Assembly: GCF_017833525.1 (NCBI RefSeq)
Contig: NZ_JAFICD010000007.1
Span: forward strand, 186,001-250,000
Origin: Duganella sp. 1411
Lineage (GTDB): Bacteria; Pseudomonadota; Gammaproteobacteria; Burkholderiales; Burkholderiaceae_D
Direction: 5' to 3'
Length of the DNA: 64,000 nucleotides
The notes beneath the pieces were generated by a model. The model had not been told where the DNA came from, made no database searches, and saw only the letters and a program-made list of their open reading frames with translations. Below, piece by piece: positions 7,198 through 16,111 of the stretch (positions are counted from its first letter, which is position 1; every line of letters starts with the position of its first letter). The position numbers and the translations under genes are program-made.

Positions 7198-9663
7198 CTA
7201 TGCCACCGTCCCGGTCCCCTTTCTGTCCAGCACGACCTGGATCAAGCGGTCGCGGTAGCGCACCTGGACCTTGTCGTGCGGCTCGCCGCGCAGGCGCAGG
7301 CGTTTCATGCGTCCGCCGGCCCAGTCCAGATCGAGCTCGACGCCGCCCTTGGCGCGCACGCCGCGCAGCGAACCCTCCGGCCACGCCTTGGGCAGGGCCG
7401 CCAGGATGTGGATCTCGCCGCCCCACGATTGCACCAGCATCTCCAGGATCGCCGCCGCGCCGCCGAAGTTGCCGTCGATCTGGAAGGGCGGATGGGAGTC
7501 GAACATGTTCGGATAGGTGCACTCCGGCCCCAGCAACCCTTGCAGGATCGAATAGGCGCGCTCGCCCTCGCCCATGCGCGTCCACAGCGCCAGCCGCCAC
7601 GCCGTGGCCCAGCCGGTCGATTTGTCGCCGCGCGTGTCGAGGGTGACTTTCGCCGCCGCGATCAGCTCCGGCGTGTCGCGCACGTTGATTTGCCCGCTCG
7701 GGTACACCGCGTACAGGTGCGAGACATGGCGGTGCCGCTGCTCCGGCGCGCCGGCGTCCCAATCCTCCAGCCACTCCTGCAACTGCCCCTGCGCGCCGAT
7801 GCGGTCGGCCGCCAGGCGCGCGCGCGTGGCCCGCAGCGTCGCCGCGAAGGCGTCGTCGCCGTCCCCCAGCAGCGCATGGGCCTTCAAGGTCCAGCCGAAC
7901 AGGTCGCGCACGATCTGGCGGTCCATGGCGGGGCCGGCGCAGATGGCCACGCCGTGGTGGTGTGCATTTTCGGGCGAGATCGATGGCGACGTGACCAGTC
8001 CCCTGCCCTGCGGATCCTCGACCAGCGCGTCGACGAAGAACAGCGCCGCGCCTTTCAGCAGCGGGTAGATGCGGCGCAGCCAGGCCTGGTCCGGATGGTA
8101 TTCGTAGTGCTCCCACAAGGCTTGGCACAGCCACGCGCCGCCGCACGGCCACATGCCCCATTTCGGCCCGTCGATGGGCGCGGTGGCGCGCCACAGATCG
8201 GTGTTGTGGTGCGCCATCCAGCCGCGCGCGCCGTACCCCTTGCGGGCCGTGACGGCGCCGGTGACCGCCAAATCCTCCACCATGCGCACCAGCGGCTCGA
8301 CGCATTCGCCCAAGTTGGCCGATTCGACCGGCCAGTAATTCATCTGGGTGTTGATGTTGATGGTGTACTTGGAACCCCACGGTGGATTGTTCCCTTCGTT
8401 CCATAGCCCTTGCAGGTTGGCCGGCTGGCTGCCCGGGCGCGACGACGACATCAGCAAATAACGGCCGTACTGCACGTACAGCGCCGCCAGCGCGGCATCG
8501 GGGCGCTGCTCGACGGCGGCGATGCGTTCGTTGGTCGGCCGTGCCGCCGCCGCGTTGGCGCCGATCCGCAGCGACAGCCGGCGGAACAGCTTGCGGTGCG
8601 CCGCGAGGTGCCCATCGCGCAAGCGCGCGAACGTCTTGGCGGCGGCGGCCTCGGTCTGCGCGCGCACGGTCCGGAGCGGATCGCCGCTGACGTCGGCGTA
8701 GTTGACGTAGCTGGTCGCGGCCGCCACCAGCAGCGTCACCGCGCGGGCGCCGCGCACTTCGATGCGGTCGCCGCGCGGCGTGATCGCGCCGTCGCCGACG
8801 ACCTTCACGCGCACGGCGTAGCGCAGCGCGGCCGGAATCCCGGCCCACGCGATGTTGCGCCCGTCGATCAGCAACGCGTCGCCGCCGTCGGCGCGCACCG
8901 ACAATGTCGACGGCGGCTGGCCGGCGCGCGGCGGTTCGCGGTAGTCCCACGCCACGCCCGGCGACGCCGCCGCCTTACCTCGGCCGCCGTAATCGGTATC
9001 GCCGTATTGGGCGTTGGCCGGATGGCGATAGCCGAGATCGAAGTCCAGCGTGCCGCCCTGGACGCTCAGGCGGATCACCAGCACCTGGTCGGGCGCGCTG
9101 GCAAACACTTCGCGCAGGTGGCGCGACTTGCCGTCCGTGAAGCGGGTGGTGGCGATGGCGCTGTCCAGTTCGAGCGAGCGCCGGTAGTTGTCGGCGCCCG
9201 CGAGGCCCTGGAAGTCGAGCAGCAGGTCGCCGGCGGTACCGTAAGGCATCTGCTGCAACGGCGTGGCCATCATCGAGGACGAAATCATCTTCGCCGCCGC
9301 GTCGAACTCGCCTTGATCGACCAGCTTGCGGATCGCCGGCAGCGCCTCCAGCGCGCGCGGATTGTTAGAGTCGTAAGGCCCGCCGGCGAACAAGGTGTCC
9401 TCGTTCAGCTGGATGCGCTCCTGGGCGACCCGCCCGAAGCACATCGCGCCGAGGCGGCCGTTGCCGACCGGTAGCGCCTCGACCCAGGCACCGGCCGGCT
9501 TTTCATACCAAAGCTCGAGATTCTCGCGGCCGCCGCCGGCCGGCGTGGCGACCGCCGTTGCGCCTGCCAATCCGGGAAACGCCATCGCCAGACCGGCCGA
9601 TACCATGAAATGCCGCCGCCCCGACGACATGCCGCTGTCCACACCGTTTTTCTTTTTATTCAA
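7198..9663 (-). CDS. Glycoside hydrolase family 95 (alpha-L-fucosidase-like)
   Basis: The protein of about 821 residues carries a twin-arginine signal (SSGRRHFMVSAG) and the GH95 landmarks: LELWYEKPAGAW at the start, ININTQMNYWPVE (the two catalytic-pocket Asn residues), SPSISPENAH (general acid Glu) and QIDGNFGGAAAI (catalytic Asp). The family cleaves alpha-1,2-L-fucosyl or alpha-L-galactosyl residues by inversion. The start is uncertain: TTG at 9663 has a perfect GGAGG 5 bp upstream, ATG at 9693 would extend it, and ATG at 9630 sits just before the twin-arginine motif. Likely exported through Tat. It stands alone rather than in a polysaccharide locus. Confidence 0.9.
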   Translation of the reverse strand: MNKKKNGVDSGMSSGRRHFMVSAGLAMAFPGLAGATAVATPAGGGRENLELWYEKPAGAWVEALPVGNGRLGAMCFGRVAQERIQLNEDTLFAGGPYDSNNPRALEALPAIRKLVDQGEFDAAAKMISSSMMATPLQQMPYGTAGDLLLDFQGLAGADNYRRSLELDSAIATTRFTDGKSRHLREVFASAPDQVLVIRLSVQGGTLDFDLGYRHPANAQYGDTDYGGRGKAAASPGVAWDYREPPRAGQPPSTLSVRADGGDALLIDGRNIAWAGIPAALRYAVRVKVVGDGAITPRGDRIEVRGARAVTLLVAAATSYVNYADVSGDPLRTVRAQTEAAAAKTFARLRDGHLAAHRKLFRRLSLRIGANAAAARPTNERIAAVEQRPDAALAALYVQYGRYLLMSSSRPGSQPANLQGLWNEGNNPPWGSKYTININTQMNYWPVESANLGECVEPLVRMVEDLAVTGAVTARKGYGARGWMAHHNTDLWRATAPIDGPKWGMWPCGGAWLCQALWEHYEYHPDQAWLRRIYPLLKGAALFFVDALVEDPQGRGLVTSPSISPENAHHHGVAICAGPAMDRQIVRDLFGWTLKAHALLGDGDDAFAATLRATRARLAADRIGAQGQLQEWLEDWDAGAPEQRHRHVSHLYAVYPSGQINVRDTPELIAAAKVTLDTRGDKSTGWATAWRLALWTRMGEGERAYSILQGLLGPECTYPNMFDSHPPFQIDGNFGGAAAILEMLVQSWGGEIHILAALPKAWPEGSLRGVRAKGGVELDLDWAGGRMKRLRLRGEPHDKVQVRYRDRLIQVVLDRKGTGTVA

Positions 9664-9693
9664 GTCATCCTCCAGATGGATCCGATTGCCCAT

Positions 9694-9870
9694 GTCGTAC
9701 GAGTATATGGATAGTTAATATTGCCAGCAATTACGAAAATGCTCAGCGGTTCGCGTCCTGCCTGATAAATTTGAGTCGTTACAGGGTGTGGACTGTATTT
9801 CGCTTTAACAGTCCTGAACTTGTATCCAGGTTCCGGCTCTAACACTTCATACAGGTTGGCATAACGGGCA
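9694..9870. other. Intergenic stretch with a possible coding remnant
   Basis: This AT-richer gap separates GH95 from the truncated hipA. On the minus strand a frame about 50 codons long reads like protein (for example LYEVLEPEPGYKFRTVKAKY) and has no recognisable family. It continues antisense into the hipA fragment, so it is probably the scar of a deletion that also removed the hipA N-terminus. Confidence 0.3.
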
Positions 9871-10653
9871 ATGGCTGCTTCCGCAAGGCAGCACGCCGAC
9901 CACGCACATATTAAAACTCCCCCTCGGCCTGGTCGGCGACATGCAAGCGGACTTGCGAACCTCGGTGGCTTGCCCGTCGCGCGCACGGCCATCCTGCAAT
10001 TTGACGACCAGAAGGTATTGGCCGTCGAACGCTTCGACCGCAAGCATTCCGACGATGGAACCTGGATCGCGCGGCTGCCGCAAGAAGATATGTGCCAGGC
10101 GGTCGGTTGTTCGCCGCTACAAAAATACCAGCGTGAAGGCGGCCCGGGCATCGAACGCATCATGCAGCTGCTGCTGGGCTCCGAAGCGGCCGAATCCGAT
10201 CGCCTCAATTTTTACAAGACACAACTGATCTTTTGGCTGCTGATCGCGACCGATGGGCACGCAAAAAACTTCAGCATCAAGCTACTGCCGGGCGGACGCT
10301 ATCAGGCAACGCCTTTGTACGACGTGCTGTCCGCGCACCCGATCATCGGCACCGGAAGGAATCACATCCAGCCGCGCGAAGCGAAGCTGGCGATGGCGGT
10401 GCGGGGCAGCACCAACTACTACGAGGTGTACCGCATCCAGCGCCGGCACTGGTCCGCCATGGCCAGGCAGGTGAGACTGGGCGCCCAGGCGGCCGAGCGC
10501 ATCATCGAGGAACTGATCGTGCAAACGCCGCAGGTCGCCCAGGACGCCTATCGGAGAATTCCCGCGGGGTTTCCGCCAGACTTGGCGGACAGCATACTGC
10601 AAGGGATGCTGCGGCAACTGGAGACGTTGCGGGGGCAGCCGTCCGGCGTTTGA
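9871..10653 (+). pseudogene. HipA-like kinase, N-terminally truncated
   Basis: From about base 9958 the translation is a clear HipA-type Ser/Thr kinase C-lobe: LPVARTAIL, VERFDRK, the catalytic-loop motif ATDGHAKNFSI and the metal-binding YDVLS. Full HipA proteins have about 420-440 residues. Only about 230 are present, and the ~30 residues before the match look like read-through of unrelated sequence. The ATP-binding N-lobe and any HipB partner are missing. It is therefore probably a remnant of a hipBA module. The frame itself is intact to its stop, so a shortened product could still be made. Confidence 0.7.
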
Positions 10654-10854
10654 GCGCGCCGTCCTCAACTTTTTCTTTCGATATATTTCTTGACCCGCCT
10701 ATGCCGCCCGGCATACGCCCTCCCCCCCGGTCGGCAGATTTTGAGCCCCGACATGATCCCCATACTGTGTTCATCGGCAGCAAATTTAACGCTGCCGGCA
10801 AACCTGTCCGCACGTATGGACTCACTAGTCGCACAACTTGAAGGAACTAACCCC

Positions 10855-11184
10855 ATGTTTAAATCGATCCGCACCGCCGCCCTGGTCACCGCGCTGTTCG
10901 CCACCGCCGGCACCGCGTTCGCCGCCGACGCCACCGCGAAATACGGCAGCACCGCGCCGGCCGCCAGCGCCCACCGCCACATCGTCATCACCGAAAAAAC
11001 CAAGCACGTGCGCGTGGAAAACGGCGAGACGGTGGAGTTCAAGGTCAACGGCACCAGCTTCACCTGGCACTTCCTGACCTTGCACCACGAAACCTCGTTT
11101 GACCTGTCCAAGATCGCGCCGGCCGGCACCGTCAAGCAGAAGGTAACGGTGCACGTCGCCTCCAACCCGCTGTACCGCAGCTAA
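10855..11184 (+). CDS. CzcE-family metal-responsive periplasmic protein
   Basis: The 109-residue product has a signal peptide (MFKSIRTAALVTALFATAGTAFA) and the CzcE pattern: HIVITEKTKHVRVENGETVEF, TWHFLTL, DLSKIAPAG and VHVASNPLYRS at the C-terminus. CzcE proteins bind copper or other heavy-metal ions in the periplasm. The ATG at 10855 is preferred to longer frames because AAGGAA lies about 10 bp upstream and the signal peptide starts there. It is a single gene, convergent with the GH105 gene, with no efflux pump beside it. Confidence 0.78.
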   Translation: MFKSIRTAALVTALFATAGTAFAADATAKYGSTAPAASAHRHIVITEKTKHVRVENGETVEFKVNGTSFTWHFLTLHHETSFDLSKIAPAGTVKQKVTVHVASNPLYRS

Positions 11185-11194
11185 GCGTTGCCGT

Positions 11195-11216
11195 GGCCCG
11201 GCCAGGCGGCCGGGCC
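11195..11216. terminator. Hairpin between convergent genes
   Basis: A perfect 9-bp stem (GGCCCGGCC / GGCCGGGCC) with a four-base AGGC loop lies between two convergent stop codons (11184 and 11224). It lacks a T-run, so intrinsic termination is uncertain, but it could shield both transcripts. Confidence 0.4.
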
Positions 11217-11223
11217 CGCCGGA

Positions 11224-12630
11224 TCAGTGCTCGCTGATCTTCGACCCGTTCTCGCGCGGCATGTAGTGGTAGGTGCGCAGCTTGTGCTGGATGTCGATGG
11301 CCGGGTTCTTCAGCAATTTGAGCATCTCGGCGCCGGCCAGCAGCACCGGACCGTAGCCGTGCATCGCGTCGACGCTGACCGGACGGTTGTAGTAGTACAC
11401 CTGGTCGCTGGCGAACGTGGTGCCGACGCAGGTGCCTTCCACCTGGCCCTTGGCGTTGATGCGCGTGCCCAGGCCGATCCAACCGGCCTGGGCGATCGAG
11501 CCGTAGGTGGTCGGGCTGATCCAGCCTTGGTTGATCGCGTGCGCGTAGACGTAGACGAAGATCGCGCTGGCCGAGGTTTCCAGGTACGAATCATTACGGT
11601 CCAGCATCTGGTGCCACAGGCCGGTGCCCGATTGCAGCTCGGCGATGCCGCGCAGGCTGGCGCGCAGCTGCGCCAGCACCTTCGGATAGGCGGGATGGTC
11701 CTTCGGCAGCACGTCGAGCAGGTCGCTCATCGACAGCACCGCCCAGCCGTTGGCGCGCGCCCAGTAGAAACGCGGCGCGTCCGGGTTGTTGGCGTTCCAG
11801 CCGTGCGTGAACAGGCCGTTGCGCTCGTTGTACAGGTGCTGGGCCATCGTCAGCACGTTCGAGGCGGCGTCGTCGAACCAGGCCTTGTCGCCGGTCAGGT
11901 GGCCCATCTCGGCCAGCGCCGGGATGCCCATGTACATGTCGTCGGCCCACACCGACGAGGCCTGCGGCCGCTGGCGCGCGAAGGTGCCATCGTCGAGCCG
12001 GTACTGCTTCTTCCGCACATAGCCGCTGCAGGTGTCGATCATGCCCTTGAGGTCGGGGCCGACCTTGGCGAAGCGGGCGCGCACCAGCGCCGCGCACATC
12101 GAGCCGCTGTCGTCGAGCGAGCGCGGCTCGAGGAAGCGGGTGAAGCTGTTGGCGCGGCCCAGCTTGAACTGGGCTTCCTGCGCACGGAAATACGGTTGCG
12201 TATCCTTGAAAAACTGCAGGTGGCGGCGCGTGACGTCGCTGTAGCGCTGGTCGCCGGTGACCTCGGTCGCCTTCAGCAGGCCGGCGTGGATCACGCCCAT
12301 CTCATACACCATCAAGCCGAAATCGCCCGGCGACGGCTCGAACACGGCGCCGGCGACCGGCTTGCCGAGGTCGGTGATCGGCTTGCCGCTGGCCTTGTCG
12401 ACGACGCGGGTCGGCGTGATGCTGTCGATGTAGCCGCGCACGCGGTCGAGCGCGCCGACGATCTCGGCCTCGGTCGGCTTTTTGTACGGAACCGGATAAG
12501 TGCCCTCGCCGGCGTCGTTGGCGCTTTTGTTGTCGGGATTGCGGAACGGGCCGTCGGCGTGAACGGCGCCGGCGGCCAGGACGGCGGCCACGAGCAGGGC
12601 CAGCCGGCGAGGAAAGTGCTTCATTGTCAA
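11224..12630 (-). CDS. GH105/GH88-type unsaturated glucuronyl or rhamnogalacturonyl hydrolase
   Basis: The 468-residue protein has a Sec signal peptide (LALLVAAVLAAGAVHA) and an (alpha/alpha)6-barrel signature: VWADDMYMGIPALAEMGHLT (the Asp pair used for hydration), RFYWARANGWAVLSMSDLLD and GTGLWHQMLDR. GH105 and GH88 enzymes hydrate the enol ether of unsaturated uronic acids left by polysaccharide lyases. The substrate cannot be told from sequence, but the length exceeds cytoplasmic YteR-like enzymes (about 370) owing to the leader and an N-terminal extension. It probably acts in the periplasm. Single gene, convergent with the CzcE-like gene. Confidence 0.85.
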   Translation of the reverse strand: MTMKHFPRRLALLVAAVLAAGAVHADGPFRNPDNKSANDAGEGTYPVPYKKPTEAEIVGALDRVRGYIDSITPTRVVDKASGKPITDLGKPVAGAVFEPSPGDFGLMVYEMGVIHAGLLKATEVTGDQRYSDVTRRHLQFFKDTQPYFRAQEAQFKLGRANSFTRFLEPRSLDDSGSMCAALVRARFAKVGPDLKGMIDTCSGYVRKKQYRLDDGTFARQRPQASSVWADDMYMGIPALAEMGHLTGDKAWFDDAASNVLTMAQHLYNERNGLFTHGWNANNPDAPRFYWARANGWAVLSMSDLLDVLPKDHPAYPKVLAQLRASLRGIAELQSGTGLWHQMLDRNDSYLETSASAIFVYVYAHAINQGWISPTTYGSIAQAGWIGLGTRINAKGQVEGTCVGTTFASDQVYYYNRPVSVDAMHGYGPVLLAGAEMLKLLKNPAIDIQHKLRTYHYMPRENGSKISEH

Positions 12631-12740
12631 CCTTTCTATTTATGTCGGTAATTGAATCTCCGATACGAAGGCTAGGCAAGGTCGACGATTACGTCAAGCA
12701 CTTATTAAACGTTTACCTATCAGACCACAATTTGAAGTGG

Positions 12741-13181
12741 TCAGACCGCCTTGGGCGGCCACGCCCCCACTTGGTTGAGCATGCCGAACCAATCCTCCAG
12801 GTGCCAGGTGCGCAACACGCGGTCGGCCGACAGCTGGTGGAACTCGTGGATGGCGATGGCGATCGGCTTGCCGGTCGGGGCGACGCCGAAGAACTCGCCG
12901 AGGTGCGTGCCGGTGATGCGCGCGCGCACGGCGGCGCGGCCGTCGCGCCCGAAGACGTCGAGGATGGTGATCTTCACGTCCGGGAAGGCGGTGGTGAACA
13001 GGGCGATCACCGGCTTCATGCCCGCCAGGCCGGGCTGCTGATTCGGGCCGAGCGGGATGTCGTCCCAATCGACGGCCAGCGCCTGGTCGAGCAGGTCCGG
13101 ATTCTTGTCGTTGAAGGCGCCATAGAGGTTTTCGATGGCTTGCTGCTGGGCCTTGGTCAGGCCGTTGTCTTGCATGGTCAT
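12741..13181 (-). CDS. SnoaL-like ester cyclase-family protein
   Basis: The 146-residue protein fits the SnoaL/NTF2 fold: AIENLYGAFNDKNPDLLDQA, WDDIPLGPNQQPG, VFGRDGRAAVRARITGTHLG and HEFHQLSADRVLRTWHLED. In polyketide producers SnoaL enzymes close rings by aldol chemistry, but single genes like this in environmental bacteria mostly have unknown function. The ATG at 13181 agrees with the fold. A longer frame upstream crosses the divergent promoter and is rejected. It is divergent from a LysR regulator 94 bp away, which is a likely controller. Confidence 0.75.
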   Translation of the reverse strand: MTMQDNGLTKAQQQAIENLYGAFNDKNPDLLDQALAVDWDDIPLGPNQQPGLAGMKPVIALFTTAFPDVKITILDVFGRDGRAAVRARITGTHLGEFFGVAPTGKPIAIAIHEFHQLSADRVLRTWHLEDWFGMLNQVGAWPPKAV

Positions 13182-13250
13182 GATGTGCTTTCGGTTCGGT
13201 TGAGTGACCCGGCCACTGTAGCAACGCCGGCGACACAACTCCAATCGATA

Positions 13251-13272
13251 ATGGATATGCGGTATCATCCAT
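13251..13272. promoter_or_regulatory. Candidate LysR binding site in the divergent promoter
   Basis: ATGGAT-N10-ATCCAT forms an inverted repeat directly upstream of the lysR ATG at 13276 and in the control region of the divergent SnoaL-like gene. The arrangement suits autoregulation by a LysR protein. Confidence 0.4.
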
Positions 13273-13275
13273 GCC

Positions 13276-14199
13276 ATGGATTTACATGGCATCGACCTCA
13301 ATCTGCTCGTCGCCTTCGACGCCCTCATCTGCGAACGCAACGTGACGCGCGCCGGCGTGCGCATCGGCCGCACGCAGCCGGCCATGAGCGCCGCGCTGGC
13401 GCGCTTGCGGCTGCTGCTGAAGGACGAGCTGTTCGTGCGCAGCGCCAGCGGACTGCAGCCGACGCCGCGCGCGCTGGAACTGGCCGCGCCGCTGGGCGAG
13501 GCGCTGGCCGCCATCCAGCGCACGCTGGACTTTACGCAAGCGTTCGACCCGCTGGCATCGACCTTGCGCCTGACGCTGGGACTGTCGGATCATCCGGCCT
13601 TCGTCGTGCTGCCGCCGCTGCTCGAGCGGCTGGCGCTGGTGGCGCCGGGCGTGACCTTGCGGGTGCGCGCCTTCACCGCGCGCGAGGACGCGCTGGCGCT
13701 GCTCGATGCCGGCGAGGTCGACGCCGCCATCGGCGTCCTGGGCGGCAGCACGCCGCGCATCCCCACGCTGCCGCTGTTCGAGGAACGCTTCGTCTGCGTG
13801 GCGCGCAAGGACCATCCGCTGGCGAAAAACAAATCCCTGTCGCTGGACGCTTTTCTGTCGGGGCGGCACCTGCTGGTGTCGCCGGAGGGCGACGGCGTCG
13901 GCCACGTGGACGTGCGGCTGGCGCAGCTGGGCCGCAAGCGCGACATCGCCGTCGCGCTGCCGCAGATGTACGCGGCGCCGGCCATCGTCGCCGGCGGCGA
14001 CCTGCTGGCCACGCTGATGGCGGGCGTGGTGCGCGCCAGCGGCCTGGCCGGCGCGCTGGCCGTGCTGCCGCCGCCGCCCGAGCTCGATCTGGCGCCGGTG
14101 CCCTTCGTGCTGCACTGGCACCGCCGCAACGACGCCCATCCGGCCCAGCGTTGGCTGCGCGGGCAGGTTGCGCAGGTGTGCGCCGCATTCGGCCGCTAA
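13276..14199 (+). CDS. LysR-family transcriptional regulator (NodD/SyrM-like branch)
   Basis: The 307-residue protein has the winged helix-turn-helix of this branch (IDLNLLVAFDALICERNVTR, TQPAMSAALARLR, about residues 5-55) followed by a periplasmic-binding-like effector domain. Start, length and domain layout are normal. It is divergent from the SnoaL-like gene and lies 74 bp before the metallopeptidase gene, so either neighbour may be a target. The divergent one is more usual for LysR proteins. Effector unknown. Confidence 0.9.
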   Translation: MDLHGIDLNLLVAFDALICERNVTRAGVRIGRTQPAMSAALARLRLLLKDELFVRSASGLQPTPRALELAAPLGEALAAIQRTLDFTQAFDPLASTLRLTLGLSDHPAFVVLPPLLERLALVAPGVTLRVRAFTAREDALALLDAGEVDAAIGVLGGSTPRIPTLPLFEERFVCVARKDHPLAKNKSLSLDAFLSGRHLLVSPEGDGVGHVDVRLAQLGRKRDIAVALPQMYAAPAIVAGGDLLATLMAGVVRASGLAGALAVLPPPPELDLAPVPFVLHWHRRNDAHPAQRWLRGQVAQVCAAFGR

Positions 14200-14273
14200 A
14201 TATCGTTCCGCGCGCGCGGCGAAAGCGGACACTTCGGCTACACTAGCTGGCATATTCCCAGCCGCCTTCGCCC

Positions 14274-15290
14274 ATGCCAGAGAAGAACCTGCCCGAACTG
14301 ATCACCCTGAAACGTCTGATCGACGAAGGCGGACGCCATCTGGAAGTGGGCACGCCGTGCACGGTGGCCATGGACGGCCGCCAATTTCCCGTCTACACGA
14401 TCGCGCTGGGCAATCCGAGCCCGGACGTGCCGGCGCTGGGCTTGTTCGGCGGCATCCACGGTCTGGAACGCATCGGCACGCAAGTGATCCTGTCGTTCCT
14501 GGAAAGCCTGCTGGCGCGGCTGCGCTGGGACAGCACCCTGCACCAGCAACTCGAATCGATGCGGCTGGTGTTCATGCCGCTGGTCAATCCGGGCGGCATG
14601 TGGCAGGCCACGCGCTGCAATCCGCAGGGCGTGGACCTGATGCGCAACGCGCCGCTGAGCGCGGTGGAAAAAGTGCCGTTCATGCTGGGCGGCCAGCGCT
14701 ACAGCCACCGTCTGCCGTGGTACCGCGGCGTGGCCGGCGCGCCGATGGAGCCGGAAAGCCAGGCCGTCTGCGACCTGGTCACGCGCGAGCTGCTGACGCG
14801 CCAGTTCAGCATGGCGCTGGACTGCCACTCGGGCTTCGGCCTGCGCGACCGCATCTGGTTTCCGCACGCCCACACGGCCACGCCGATCCCGCACCTGGCC
14901 GACATCGGCGCGCTGGAGGAGCTCTTCAGCCAGAGCTATCCCAACCACAACTACGTGTTCGAGCCGCAAAGCCGCCAGTACCGCACCCACGGCGACCTGT
15001 GGGATTACCTCTACCTCAACGGCACCACCGGCAGCGACCGCGTGTTCCTGCCGCTGACCTTGGAGATGGGCTCGTGGCTGTGGGTGAAGAAAAATCCGCG
15101 CCAGATCTTCGACCGCGTCGCCTTCTTCAATCCGACGGCGGCGCACCGGCTGCAGCGGGTGCTGCGGCGCCACCTGGTGTGGTTCGACTTCCTGATGCGG
15201 GCCGCCAACAGCCACGGCCGCTGGACGCCGGAAGGCCTGGCGCGCAAGGTGCAGCACCGGCGCGCGCTGTCGCAGTGGTATCACATATGA
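14274..15290 (+). CDS. M14-type zinc peptidase / succinylglutamate desuccinylase-like protein
   Basis: The 338-residue protein shows the zinc site of the M14 superfamily: GGIHGLERIG (His62, Glu65), DCHSGFG (His185) and the catalytic Glu in PLTLEMGSW (Glu264). NPGGMWQATRCNP and NRDTxG-like NLMRN positions suit the carboxypeptidase/aspartoacylase group. It would remove a C-terminal residue or an acyl group from an amino acid or peptide. Without a signal peptide it is probably cytoplasmic. The stop overlaps the start of the following hydrolase gene (ATGA), so the two are translationally coupled. Confidence 0.78.
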   Translation: MPEKNLPELITLKRLIDEGGRHLEVGTPCTVAMDGRQFPVYTIALGNPSPDVPALGLFGGIHGLERIGTQVILSFLESLLARLRWDSTLHQQLESMRLVFMPLVNPGGMWQATRCNPQGVDLMRNAPLSAVEKVPFMLGGQRYSHRLPWYRGVAGAPMEPESQAVCDLVTRELLTRQFSMALDCHSGFGLRDRIWFPHAHTATPIPHLADIGALEELFSQSYPNHNYVFEPQSRQYRTHGDLWDYLYLNGTTGSDRVFLPLTLEMGSWLWVKKNPRQIFDRVAFFNPTAAHRLQRVLRRHLVWFDFLMRAANSHGRWTPEGLARKVQHRRALSQWYHI

Positions 15291-15334
15291 GCACCTCGAT
15301 GAGCACCCCGATGAGCACCCCGATGAGCGCCCCG
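15287..15334 (+). repeat. 12-bp tandem repeat carrying alternative start codons
   Basis: Four units of the form ATGAGCACCCCG (the first with TCG, the last with GCC) lie head to tail at the 5' end of the hydrolase gene. Being multiples of three, gains or losses would keep the frame and leave a start codon. Confidence 0.9.
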
Positions 15335-16099
15335 GGCGGCACCTGGGTTTTGCTACGCGGCCTGATGCGCGAACAGCGCCATTGGGGGCGTTTCCCCGGC
15401 CAGCTGGCCGAGACGGTGGCCGGCGCCGACGTCGTCACGCCCGACCTGCCGGGCAACGGCGTGCGGCACGCGCTGCGCAGCCCGACGACGGTGGCGCGGA
15501 TGGTGGCGTTCTGCCGCCAGGATTTGCTGGAGCGCGGCTTGCGCCCGCCCTACTCGCTGCTGGCGCTGTCGCTGGGCGGCATGGTGGCGGTGGAATGGGC
15601 CAGCCGCCATCCCGACGAGCTGACGCGCTGCGTGTTGATCAACACCAGCATGCGCCCGCACAGCCGCTTCCACCAGCGGCTGCGCTGGCGAAACTATCCG
15701 GCCATCATCAGGCAACTGCTCGACGGCGGCGTCGAACAGCAGGAACGGCTGATCCTGCGCCTGACCAGCCGCCACGGCGACGCCGCCGAACGCGCCGGCC
15801 TGCTGAACCGCTGGCTGGGCTACCAGCGCGAGTTTCCCGTCACGCGCGCCAACGCGCTGCGCCAGTTGTGGTCGGCCGCGCGCTACCGCGCCCCGCTCGC
15901 GCGCCCCACGATGCCGCTGCTGATATTAAGCAGCGCCGGCGACCAGCTGGTCGATCCCGGCTGCTCGCGCCGGCTGGCCGCCGCGTGGCGGGCCGAGCAC
16001 CGCGAGCATCCCGACGCCGGCCACGACTTGCCGCTGGACGACGGCGCCTGGGTCGCCGACCACATCGAGAAATGGCTGGCCGCCGGCCAAGCCGGGTAA
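15287..16099 (+). CDS. Alpha/beta-fold hydrolase
   Basis: The 270-residue protein has the nucleophile elbow LALSLGGMVAVEWAS, the acid loop SSAGDQLVDPG and the catalytic His in DAGHDLPLDD, a complete Ser-Asp-His triad. The gene starts with four near-identical 12-bp units, each with an in-frame ATG (STSM, STPM, STPM, SAPG), so the exact start is ambiguous and the repeat number could vary. The first ATG overlaps the stop of the M14-type peptidase gene. Substrate unknown; the coupling suggests the two act on the same compound. Confidence 0.85.
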   Translation: MSTSMSTPMSTPMSAPGGTWVLLRGLMREQRHWGRFPGQLAETVAGADVVTPDLPGNGVRHALRSPTTVARMVAFCRQDLLERGLRPPYSLLALSLGGMVAVEWASRHPDELTRCVLINTSMRPHSRFHQRLRWRNYPAIIRQLLDGGVEQQERLILRLTSRHGDAAERAGLLNRWLGYQREFPVTRANALRQLWSAARYRAPLARPTMPLLILSSAGDQLVDPGCSRRLAAAWRAEHREHPDAGHDLPLDDGAWVADHIEKWLAAGQAG

Positions 16100-16111
16100 A
16101 ATAACGCCCCT

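Noticed and set aside
7121..8950. 609-residue frame within the GH95 gene
   Set aside because: Arg/Ala-rich shadow of GH95, which has clear catalytic motifs in its own frame.
9660..10208. 182-codon minus frame opposite the hipA fragment
   Set aside because: The first two thirds are antisense to the kinase C-lobe; only the last ~50 codons look protein-like, so it is noted as a remnant, not a gene.
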